Made by a program: the position numbers and the translations under genes. A stretch of DNA of 8,916 nt from contig JAUWOK010000039.1 of NCBI GenBank assembly GCA_030612165.1, positions 1 to 8,916 of the forward strand, written 5' to 3'. Below the pieces are notes generated by a model that was not told the origin of the DNA, searched no databases, and saw nothing but the letters and a program-made list of their open reading frames with translations. The stretch is from Dehalococcoidia bacterium. GTDB lineage: Bacteria > Chloroflexota > Dehalococcoidia > GIF9 > AB-539-J10. Shown here piece after piece: positions 1-6,934 of this stretch; positions within the stretch are counted from its first letter, which is position 1, and each line of letters opens with the position of its first letter.

Positions 1-33
1 GGTTTAATACCACCAACCTCCCCTGCTCTTTCC

Positions 34-107
34 TGTTCAATGTCACTATCTCCTTCATAGGGTGACATTTTCCCAGAACAGTTAGATGGTGACAAAATCA
101 TAGAACA
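34..107. repeat. Degenerate repeats resembling an IS21-type transposon end
   Basis: Two direct copies of a 20-bp unit lie 27 bp apart. One is GGTGACATTTTCCCAGAACA at 61-80. The other, at 88-107, matches it at 15 of 20 positions and shares both ends (GGTGACA and AGAACA). A shortened copy in the opposite direction lies at 34-46, so AATGTCAC (39-46) and GTGACATT (62-69) also form an 8-bp inverted repeat around a 15-nt loop. IS21-family elements are known for multiple terminal repeats of this kind, ending in CA. By that reading the right end of an element, or a relic of one, lies here, with the transposase genes to the left of the window. No transposase coding sequence is visible, so the family assignment is inference from the repeat pattern alone. 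Confidence 0.45.
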
Positions 108-129
108 TCAACACAACGAGCGCATTGCG

Positions 130-156
130 TTGACAAACAAAGCTTTCTCGTATTAA
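130..156 (+). promoter_or_regulatory. Weak candidate promoter upstream of hppA
   Basis: A perfect -35 hexamer TTGACA (130-135) is followed by TATTAA (151-156) as a possible -10. The spacer is only 15 bp, shorter than the usual 16-18, and the -10 matches 4 of 6 consensus bases. Transcripts from here would carry a leader of about 120 nt before hppA. The rest of the region between the repeats and hppA shows no open gene and no clear riboswitch fold. The true promoter could lie elsewhere, including inside the element to the left. Confidence 0.3.
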
Positions 157-279
157 ACTTGTTGCTTTAATGGAATTTGCCCTGGCAGGTAAGGTCGATG
201 GAAATGGCATTAATAATTCCCTGAATATTCCTGCTGCCAGCATGTCTTGAAGCAAAAATAAGAGGAAGAGGAGAAGTAT

Positions 280-2349
280 ATGGATTTGATGTGGATCTCT
301 GTCATTGCTGGGGTCGTGGGCATTGGCATAGTCGCATACTTTGTGCGCTATGTTTTGAGACAAGACCAGGGGTCGAAGGAAGTCAGGGAGATTTCCAGCG
401 CTATTCAGGAAGGAGCAATGGCCTTCATTGGCAGAGAATACCGTACCCTGGCCGTTGTAGTAGTGGTGCTGGCTGTTATCCTGGCGGCTGTCCCTGAACT
501 GGGGTGGAGAATAAGCGTAGCCTTTATTTTTGGAGCTGTCTGCTCCATGGGAGCCGGTTTTGCCGGCCTGACCGTTGCAGTCAAGACGAATGGCAGGACA
601 TGTGCTGCCGCTCAGAAAGGACTGAATTCCGGCCTTCGTGTCGCTTTCCGGGGCGGAGCAGTCATGGGATTGACGGTTGTCAGCATAGGCATCATAGGAA
701 TGGCCATTCTTTATTTCGCCTGGCATGAATCCGCTAATTTCCTGGCTATCATTCCGGCTTACGGGACAGGCGCCTCGCTGGTAGCTCTCTTTGCCAGAGT
801 TGGCGGTGGCATCTTTACGAAGGGGGCTGATACGGGTTCCGACCTGGTTGGTAAAGTGGAGGCAGGAATACCGGAAGACGACCCTAGAAACGCTGCTGTC
901 ATAGCCGACAATGTAGGAGACAATGTAGGAGATGTTTGCGGCATGGGGGCCGACCTGTTTGAATCTTATGTTGAGTCCATTATCGCCACCATGACACTGG
1001 CTATGGTGGCTACTGCGATAGGTGCGGTTGCCGACTTTTCTGCCGCCTGGGCGATTCCCATGCTGATTGCTGCCGGAGGCATATTCGCCTCTATCATCGG
1101 CTGCTTTATGGTCAGAGTTGGAGAAAAACTGGAAATGAGCGCCCTGCTGGGAGCTCTGCGCCGGGGTACTTTGGGAGCCTCAATATTAACTGCGATATTC
1201 AGCTTCCTGGTAATTTATTTCCTGGCGGAGAATCTTAATCTTTTCTGGGCAGTGCTGGCAGGATTGCTGGCCGGCGTGCTTATGGGAGAAAGTACTAACT
1301 ACTTCACTTCGTATGTTTTCAAACCAACGCAGGAAATTGCCGAGGCTTCTTGTTCCGGCGCCGGTACTACCATAATTCAAGGATTTGCCAACGGCATGAT
1401 GAGCACCTGGCCGCCGGTGATCCTGATTGCCATAGCGATCGGCGTATCTTTCCACTTCGGCAGTTTCTACGGTGTAGCGCTGGCAGCTGCCGGCATGTTG
1501 TCCACACTGGGAGTAACACTGGCTACCGATGCTTATGGGCCGGTTGCCGATAATGCCGGCGGCATTGCCACGATGGCTGGTTTACCGGAGGAAGTAAGGG
1601 AGAGGACCGATGCTCTGGATTCTCTGGGCAACACCACTGCCGCCACAGGCAAGGGTTTTGCCATCGGGGCTGCTGCTTTGAACTCTTTGGGGTTAATTCT
1701 TTCTTTCGCTCTGGTTACGGAGATAATATCTATTTCCGCAACAGGTGCCATCGAGGTAGCGCAACCGGGAGCATTTAATTTGCTGAGCGCGCCGATCATC
1801 ATTGGCGTACTGCTGGGTGCCCTTATGCCCCCCACTTTCTGCGCCATGACGATGAAGTCGGTAGGTGTGACTACCAAGGCTATTGTTGAAGAAGTTCGCC
1901 GCCAGTGGCGTGAGATACCGGGGCTGAGAGAGGGGAAAGAGGGAGTCAAGCCTGACCATGGCAAATGTGTGGATATTTGTACCAAATCAGCATTAAAACA
2001 GATGATGGCGCCTTCTATAATGACCATAGTTGCCCCCGTGATCGTGGGATTGGTTCTGGGCAAATTCGCGCTGGCTGGCTTTTTACTCGGTGCGCTGGCT
2101 ACGGGCTTTGTTTTTGCCATTACTTTGAATAACGCCGGGGGTGCCTGGGATAATGCTAAGAAGTGGATTGAGGCAGGACATTTTGGCGGCAAGGGGTCGG
2201 AGGCGCACAAAGCTGCGGTGACAGGGGACACGGCGGGAGACCCCATGAAGGATACCTCCGGGCCTTCGCTGAACATCATGCTCAAGTTGATGTCGGTAGT
2301 CTCATTGATGCTGGCGCCGGTTCTGATGCATTTTACTGGTTTGATCTAG
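280..2349 (+). CDS. hppA: K+-dependent membrane-bound ion-pumping pyrophosphatase
   Basis: Membrane-integral pyrophosphatase: it hydrolyses cytoplasmic PPi to phosphate and uses the energy to pump H+ and/or Na+ across the cytoplasmic membrane. The 689 residues are normal for bacterial HppA, and hydrophobic segments along the whole length fit about 15-16 membrane helices. The substrate motifs are intact: the K181/D184/D188/K192 cluster around DLVGKVE, the DNVGDNVGD stretch just before residue 220, a second acidic loop near residues 415-448, and D624/K627/K628 plus D650, D654, K657 and D658 near the C terminus. In GNTTAATGKG, A454 and G457 occupy the positions that are Ala and Gly/Ala in K+-dependent enzymes and Lys/Thr in K+-independent ones, so the enzyme should need K+. 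The pumped ion cannot be fixed from sequence, since Glu occurs at both E228 and E232. GAGGAG at 268-273, 6 nt before the ATG, supports the start. The gene appears to stand alone. Confidence 0.97.
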   Translation: MDLMWISVIAGVVGIGIVAYFVRYVLRQDQGSKEVREISSAIQEGAMAFIGREYRTLAVVVVVLAVILAAVPELGWRISVAFIFGAVCSMGAGFAGLTVAVKTNGRTCAAAQKGLNSGLRVAFRGGAVMGLTVVSIGIIGMAILYFAWHESANFLAIIPAYGTGASLVALFARVGGGIFTKGADTGSDLVGKVEAGIPEDDPRNAAVIADNVGDNVGDVCGMGADLFESYVESIIATMTLAMVATAIGAVADFSAAWAIPMLIAAGGIFASIIGCFMVRVGEKLEMSALLGALRRGTLGASILTAIFSFLVIYFLAENLNLFWAVLAGLLAGVLMGESTNYFTSYVFKPTQEIAEASCSGAGTTIIQGFANGMMSTWPPVILIAIAIGVSFHFGSFYGVALAAAGMLSTLGVTLATDAYGPVADNAGGIATMAGLPEEVRERTDALDSLGNTTAATGKGFAIGAAALNSLGLILSFALVTEIISISATGAIEVAQPGAFNLLSAPIIIGVLLGALMPPTFCAMTMKSVGVTTKAIVEEVRRQWREIPGLREGKEGVKPDHGKCVDICTKSALKQMMAPSIMTIVAPVIVGLVLGKFALAGFLLGALATGFVFAITLNNAGGAWDNAKKWIEAGHFGGKGSEAHKAAVTGDTAGDPMKDTSGPSLNIMLKLMSVVSLMLAPVLMHFTGLI

Positions 2350-2394
2350 GAGCGATTCCAGCAGAATACAATATAGTAAAATAAAAAAACAACA

Positions 2395-2429
2395 AAGAAG
2401 CAGAACTCTGGGAAAGGGTTCTGCTTCTT
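2395..2429. terminator. Strong hairpin between hppA and uvrA
   Basis: A 12-bp perfect inverted repeat, AAGAAGCAGAAC (2395-2406) with GTTCTGCTTCTT (2418-2429), extends by three more pairs (one G-T) to a 5-nt loop. It sits 45 nt after the hppA stop, where a terminator is expected. A long A-rich run (2378-2396) precedes the stem on the + strand, so the U-tract is on the minus-strand transcript. On the + strand the stem is followed only by a weakly T-rich stretch. It therefore looks best suited to stopping antisense transcription arriving from uvrA. It may still end or stabilise the hppA mRNA. Confidence 0.6.
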
Positions 2430-2464
2430 ATGCTTTCTGCCGCGTGTTTTATTCTCTTTCCGTT

Positions 2465-2494
2465 TTGAGAAGTGCAGTGCACTGATGCTAGAAT
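2465..2494 (+). promoter_or_regulatory. uvrA promoter, apparently giving a leaderless mRNA
   Basis: TTGAGA (2465-2470, 5 of 6 consensus) and TAGAAT (2489-2494, 5 of 6) are separated by 18 bp. The predicted transcription start is near 2501, only a few bases before the GTG start of uvrA at 2504. No Shine-Dalgarno sequence lies upstream of that GTG, which fits a leaderless or near-leaderless transcript. The next gene upstream ends at 2349, before the hairpin. Confidence 0.6.
2475..2484. promoter_or_regulatory. Candidate operator palindrome inside the uvrA promoter
   Basis: CAGTGCACTG is a perfect 10-bp palindrome placed exactly in the middle of the 18-bp promoter spacer, with 4 bp on each side. 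A repressor bound here would block RNA polymerase. It is neither the E. coli LexA box (CTG-N10-CAG) nor the Bacillus-type box (GAAC-N4-GTTC), so any regulator is unidentified. The function is inferred from position and symmetry. Confidence 0.4.
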
Positions 2495-2503
2495 TATCGT
2501 GTT

Positions 2504-5368
2504 GTGACGACGGACGCTATCTTTATCAAGGGAGCAAGGGAACACAATCTCAAAAACATAGATGTTGCCGTGCCGAGAAACAAACTGGTGGTTATTACAG
2601 GCGTTTCTGGCTCGGGTAAAAGCTCTCTGGCTTTTGATACTATTTGCGCCGAAGGCCGCCGTCGCTACATGGAGTCCCTCTCTGCTTATGCTCGCCAGTT
2701 CCTGGGGCGGATGGAAAGGCCTGCCGTAGATTATATAGAAGGGCTCAGTCCGGCTATCTCTGTTGACCAGAGGAGGTCTCTGCATAATCCGCGCTCCACG
2801 GTGGGCACCATGACCGAGATTTTTGATTACATGCGCCTGCTGTTTGCCCGTATCGGGCACCCGCACTGCCCTGAGTGCGGAAGGCCTGTTTCCTGCCAGA
2901 CAGTACAACAGATCACCGATGCCGTGCAAAAGCTGCCTCCCGGTAGCCGCATTATGATACTGTCCCCTTTAGTCAGGGATCGTAAGGGAGAACACCGGGT
3001 GGTATTTCAGGATTTGCAAAAACAGGGATATGTCAGAGCCAGAGTTGACGGCAAAATCTATGATCTTTCAGAGGAAATCTGCCTGGACAAAAACAAGAAA
3101 CATACCATCGAAGCAGTGGTAGACCGTCTCCAGGTAGAAAAGGGGGAGAATGATTCCAGGCTGGCTGATTCCATTGAAACAGCGCTGAAATTGGGGTTGG
3201 GAGTAGTGAATATATCCGTCGACGGGAGAGAGGAAATCCTCTTTTCCGAACATTTCGCCTGTGTTTATTGCAATATCAGTCTGGGAGAGATCACTCCCCG
3301 TTCCTTCAGTTTTAACAGCCCGCACGGAGCTTGTCCCATTTGCTCCGGACTGGGTTATAAACTGGAAGTGGATGTTGACATGGTTGTCCCCGACAAAAAC
3401 TTGAGCCTGGAGGAGGGAGCTATCCTGCCCTGGGCTAGAAATGGCTCAATGAGCACCTGGTACCACAGTATTCTCTCCTCTCTGGCGGAAGAGCAGGGTT
3501 TTTCCCTCTTCACTCCTGTCAAAGAGCTCTCCTCTGATCACCTGCGTTCCATATTGCATGGCTATAAAGAAAAACCTCTGCCTATGGTATATCAAGACCA
3601 CCATGGCAGAATGCGGCAGTACCATGCTGATTTCGAGGGGGTGAAGTCTAACCTGGAACGTCGCTATAGAGAAACCGAATCTGAAGCTGTCAGAGCAGAT
3701 ATAGAGCGCTACATGGCTTCCACTCCCTGCTCCGTTTGCCAGGGCAGGAGATTAAAGCCGGAATTGCTGGCTGTAACCATCGCCGGCAAGAATATCATGG
3801 ATATAAGCGCCATGTCTGTCAGCAAAATCATCGGCTGGGTGGAAAAAGCAAACACGAAAATATCCTCCCGCGAGCGCACTATAGCCAGCCAGATCATCAG
3901 GGAGATACGCTTACGGTTGGGTTTTCTGGAGGATATCGGGCTGGGTTACCTTGCGCTGGATCGTTACTCGGCAACTCTCTCTGGAGGAGAGGCGCAGAGA
4001 ATAAGGTTATCTTCCCAGATTGGCAGCGGACTCACCGGTGTGCTTTATGTCTGCGATGAGCCTACGATAGGTTTGCACCCCGCTGACAACTCCCATCTTA
4101 TCTCTACACTCAAGCAGCTCAAGGATCTGGGCAATACTGTGATCATTGTAGAGCATGACGAAGCGATGATGAGAGCTGCCGACCACATCATTGATATCGG
4201 GCCGGGAGCTGGCAAAAAAGGCGGTGAAGTCGTAGCTACGGGTACGCTGGCGGACATTATGCAGTGTCCGGAATCAATAACCGGGCAGTATCTCAGTGGA
4301 GCGAAGCAGATCGCTTTCCCCGCCCAGCACCGCCCCGGTTCGGGAAACGAGCTGATAATCAAGGGTGCACGGGAGAACAACCTTAAAAATATTGATGTTT
4401 CTATTCCTCTGGGAAAACTGGTTTGCGTCACTGGTGTCTCGGGGAGCGGCAAGAGTTCTCTTGTCAACGAAATACTCTTTAAGAGACTGGCACAGCTTTT
4501 CTATCGGGCAAAGGAGAAGCCCGGTGAATTCACCGATATCGTTGGTACAGGGCATATTGATAAAGTTATTAATATAGATCAGTCCCCCATTGGCCGTACG
4601 CCGCGCAGCAACCCCGCTACATACACGGGAGTGTTCACGCCCATAAGAGAGCTATTTTCTTCGATGCCCGAATCCAAAATGCGTGGATATTCACCGGGAC
4701 GCTTTTCCTTCAATGTGAAAGGGGGGCGCTGTGAAGCCTGCCAGGGAGCAGGGTTTGTGCAGATTGAAATGCAATTCCTGCCTGATATTACCGTGTCGTG
4801 CGAGGTGTGCAAAGGGAAACGCTACAATCGAGAGGCGCTGCAGATTCATTTTAAGGGAAAGAATATTGCCGAGTACCTGGCCATGACTGTTGAAGAGGCC
4901 ATGCCCTGTTTCAAAAACTTCCCGGGGATAAAAAGCAAACTGCAAACTCTTATGGATGTTGGCCTGGGCTATGTTTGTCTGGGACAGCCCGCTCCTACGC
5001 TCTCGGGGGGAGAGGCACAGCGGGTGAAGCTGGCTACTGAGCTGTCACGGCGCTCCACGGGAAGAACTCTCTATATTCTGGATGAACCGACCACAGGACT
5101 TTCTTTTGCTGATATAGCTTGTTTATTGCAGGTATTAGAACGTCTGGTAGATGCAGGCAATACTGTAGTTATCATTGAGCACCATCTGGATATCATCAAG
5201 CGAGCCGACCATATTATTGACCTCGGCCCGGGTGCTGGCGATGAAGGCGGATATCTCTTAGCCACAGGAACACCAGGGCAGATTGCTAGAAACGAGAAAT
5301 CCTTGACTGGACGCTATTTGCAGGGCATACTACGTGAGCAAAGCCGCTTCATGGTAAATCGCAAATGA
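2504..5368 (+). CDS. uvrA: Excinuclease ABC subunit A (UvrA)
   Basis: UvrA is the damage-recognition ATPase of nucleotide excision repair. It acts in the cytoplasm as a dimer and loads UvrB on damaged DNA. The 954 residues match the usual bacterial length. Two ABC modules are complete: Walker A GVSGSGKSS at 33-41 and 644-652, LSGGEAQR signatures in each half, and Walker B DEP at 518-520 and 860-862. Two zinc modules are intact, with C253/C256/C277/C280 and C743/C746/C766/C769. The D-loop after the second Walker B reads TGLSF where TGLHF is usual, giving S867 instead of His; the first half keeps TGLHP. The GTG at 2504 is the only upstream start possible, because an in-frame TAG lies at 2489-2491, and it gives the standard N terminus before GAREHNLKNI. 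No Shine-Dalgarno is visible. The stop overlaps the next gene's start by 4 nt. Confidence 0.98.
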   Translation: MTTDAIFIKGAREHNLKNIDVAVPRNKLVVITGVSGSGKSSLAFDTICAEGRRRYMESLSAYARQFLGRMERPAVDYIEGLSPAISVDQRRSLHNPRSTVGTMTEIFDYMRLLFARIGHPHCPECGRPVSCQTVQQITDAVQKLPPGSRIMILSPLVRDRKGEHRVVFQDLQKQGYVRARVDGKIYDLSEEICLDKNKKHTIEAVVDRLQVEKGENDSRLADSIETALKLGLGVVNISVDGREEILFSEHFACVYCNISLGEITPRSFSFNSPHGACPICSGLGYKLEVDVDMVVPDKNLSLEEGAILPWARNGSMSTWYHSILSSLAEEQGFSLFTPVKELSSDHLRSILHGYKEKPLPMVYQDHHGRMRQYHADFEGVKSNLERRYRETESEAVRADIERYMASTPCSVCQGRRLKPELLAVTIAGKNIMDISAMSVSKIIGWVEKANTKISSRERTIASQIIREIRLRLGFLEDIGLGYLALDRYSATLSGGEAQRIRLSSQIGSGLTGVLYVCDEPTIGLHPADNSHLISTLKQLKDLGNTVIIVEHDEAMMRAADHIIDIGPGAGKKGGEVVATGTLADIMQCPESITGQYLSGAKQIAFPAQHRPGSGNELIIKGARENNLKNIDVSIPLGKLVCVTGVSGSGKSSLVNEILFKRLAQLFYRAKEKPGEFTDIVGTGHIDKVINIDQSPIGRTPRSNPATYTGVFTPIRELFSSMPESKMRGYSPGRFSFNVKGGRCEACQGAGFVQIEMQFLPDITVSCEVCKGKRYNREALQIHFKGKNIAEYLAMTVEEAMPCFKNFPGIKSKLQTLMDVGLGYVCLGQPAPTLSGGEAQRVKLATELSRRSTGRTLYILDEPTTGLSFADIACLLQVLERLVDAGNTVVIIEHHLDIIKRADHIIDLGPGAGDEGGYLLATGTPGQIARNEKSLTGRYLQGILREQSRFMVNRK

Positions 5369-5916
5369 GCAAACGCAGTGAATTCCTAAATTCCATCAGG
5401 GCTAATGTCCAGAGCCAGCGATTAGTGCAGCATATGCTGGCTACGGAGGCGATTATGCGGGCGCTGGCTTGCAGGAAGAACGAGGATGAAGATGAATGGG
5501 GGCTTGCTGGCTTGCTCCATGACATAGATGTCGAGCTGGTTGAGGACGATCCTATGACGCACGGTAAATTGGGAGCCGACATTGCCAGGGAATTGGGAGC
5601 AAGCGAGCAGGTGTCGCATGCTATTCTGTGTCATAACGAAGTACTCGGGTTTCCCCGGCAGACAGACCTGGACAGAGCTCTCTTTTGTGCTGATCCTTTG
5701 AGCGGATTGATCACCGCCGCCGCGCTGATCCGTCCTGATAAATTGTCAGGGCTTGCGGCAAAGTCGGTAATGAAGCGTTTTAACGAAAAGAGTTTTGCCG
5801 CCGGGGTCAGCAGGGAGCAGATAGCAGGTTGCCGGGCAATCGGCATGGAGTTAGAAGAGTTCATCACCCTGGGGCTTGAGGCGATGAAAGGCATCGCTTC
5901 TTCTCTGAATTTGTAG
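5365..5916 (+). CDS. HD-domain hydrolase, function unknown
   Basis: A 183-residue cytoplasmic protein of the HD superfamily, a group of metal-dependent phosphohydrolases often acting on nucleotides or phosphoesters. The candidate metal ligands are all present: H23, H52-D53 in LLHDID, H66, H85/H90 in the SHAILCHNE region, and D110 in FCADPLSG. No second domain, signal peptide or membrane segment is seen, so the protein is essentially a lone HD domain with a helical C-terminal tail. The start codon sits in ATGA with the uvrA stop, which implies translational coupling and one mRNA. The substrate cannot be inferred. Coupling to uvrA suggests, but does not show, a role linked to DNA repair or nucleotide turnover. 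Small HD proteins of this sort are usually annotated only as predicted hydrolases. Confidence 0.88.
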   Translation: MSKRSEFLNSIRANVQSQRLVQHMLATEAIMRALACRKNEDEDEWGLAGLLHDIDVELVEDDPMTHGKLGADIARELGASEQVSHAILCHNEVLGFPRQTDLDRALFCADPLSGLITAAALIRPDKLSGLAAKSVMKRFNEKSFAAGVSREQIAGCRAIGMELEEFITLGLEAMKGIASSLNL

Positions 5917-5943
5917 CCGTATCTTCAGCTAAAGGCTGTACGG
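5917..5943 (+). other. Small bulged hairpin between the HD and radical SAM genes
   Basis: The 45-nt gap begins directly after the HD gene stop codon with CCGTA (5917-5921) pairing with TACGG (5939-5943). An inner stem CAGC/GCTG (5926-5929 with 5935-5938) is set off by a 4-nt bulge. No T-run follows, so it is not a convincing terminator. It may be an intercistronic processing or stability element, or chance. Confidence 0.25.
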
Positions 5944-5961
5944 TGTATTAACGACATCATT

Positions 5962-6909
5962 ATGAAAGCTTATGGACCTGTCCCTTCCCGCCGCTTGGGC
6001 TTTAGCATGGGAATCAACAACATTCCTCCCAAGACCTGCAGCTACTCCTGCATTTATTGCCAGCTCGGCATCACCACCAACCTGCAGGTTGCCCGACAGC
6101 CTTTCTACGAAGCAGCAGAGGTAGTTCAAGAAACAGAGCAGAAGGTCATGCAGGCCAACTGCAGAGGAAAGAAGATAGACTACCTGACTTTCGTGCCCGA
6201 TGGTGAGCCCACGCTGGACATAAGCCTGGGCAGGGAGATTTCCCTCCTCAAACCTCTGGGAATTAGCGTCGCCGTTATTTCCAACGCTTCCCTCATGTGG
6301 CGTGCAGATGTCAGGGAGGAGTTACGACAGGCAGATTGGGTTTCTCTGAAAGTAGACGCTGTGAGCGAGAGCATCTGGCGCAGAATAGACAGGCCGCATA
6401 AATCATTAAAACTTGCAGATATTTTAGAAGGAATACAGGAGTTCTCCCATTCTTTCCACGGCAGGCTGGTTACCGAGACCATGCTCCTGCAGGGGCTCAA
6501 CGGAGAGTGTGGGGAGATCCAAAAGATAGCCGGTTTCTTGGCGGAACTGAGGCCGGAAATAGCATATCTTTCCGTTCCTACAAGGCCGCCGGCGCTCAGA
6601 ACGGCTATACCTGCCAGCGAGCAAGTTCTCAATATGGCGTTTCATATTTTCAACAAGCAATCTTTCAAGACGGAGTTTCTCGTTAGCTATGAGGGAAATG
6701 CTTTCGCCTCCACTGCCGGGGTCGAAGACGATTTGCTCGCTATCACTTCGGTGCACCCTATGAGAGAAGAGGCTGTCGTGGAATTCTTAAAGCAAGCTGG
6801 TGGAAGCTGGCAGGATATAAAAAAACTCCTGTCTGCTGGCAGCCTTATAGAGTTGGAGTACGAGGGAAAGAAGTTTTACATGAGAAACTTGCCGGGCATG
6901 CGCAGGTAA
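5962..6909 (+). CDS. Radical SAM protein (COG0731-like), substrate unknown
   Basis: A 315-residue radical SAM enzyme. C26, C30 and C33 form the CxxxCxxC motif (TCSYSCIYCQLG) that binds the [4Fe-4S] cluster used to split S-adenosylmethionine. The N-terminal YGPVPSRRLGFSMGIN and the FVPDGEPTLD segment near residues 74-83 are typical of the COG0731 family, which contains relatives of the wyosine tRNA-modifying enzymes. This protein lacks anything that proves a tRNA role. The last 65 or so residues look like a small winged-helix-type tail, after the barrel. It is probably co-transcribed with uvrA and the HD gene across a 45-nt gap. No Shine-Dalgarno is visible before the ATG, but the conserved N terminus starts immediately, so the start is likely right. 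The substrate and pathway cannot be read from the context. Confidence 0.9.
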   Translation: MKAYGPVPSRRLGFSMGINNIPPKTCSYSCIYCQLGITTNLQVARQPFYEAAEVVQETEQKVMQANCRGKKIDYLTFVPDGEPTLDISLGREISLLKPLGISVAVISNASLMWRADVREELRQADWVSLKVDAVSESIWRRIDRPHKSLKLADILEGIQEFSHSFHGRLVTETMLLQGLNGECGEIQKIAGFLAELRPEIAYLSVPTRPPALRTAIPASEQVLNMAFHIFNKQSFKTEFLVSYEGNAFASTAGVEDDLLAITSVHPMREEAVVEFLKQAGGSWQDIKKLLSAGSLIELEYEGKKFYMRNLPGMRR

Positions 6910-6934
6910 CAAAAGAAGGGTGAAAAATCATACT

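Noticed and set aside
82..726. A 214-codon minus-strand open frame reaching into the left intergenic region
   Set aside because: Most of it mirrors the start of hppA, and it shows no domain, so I treat it as a chance frame.
907..930. Perfect tandem repeat of a 12-bp unit inside hppA
   Set aside because: It encodes the family-wide DNVGDNVGD substrate motif, so the repeat is explained by protein conservation.
1533..2285. A 250-codon minus-strand open frame
   Set aside because: It is antisense to the C-terminal half of hppA, has low-complexity Ser/Ala/Pro-rich composition and no family resemblance.
2350..2503. Search for a LexA/SOS box upstream of uvrA
   Set aside because: No CTG-N10-CAG or GAAC-N4-GTTC box is present. 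GAAC and GTTC occur in the hairpin arms but are spaced too widely to form a box.
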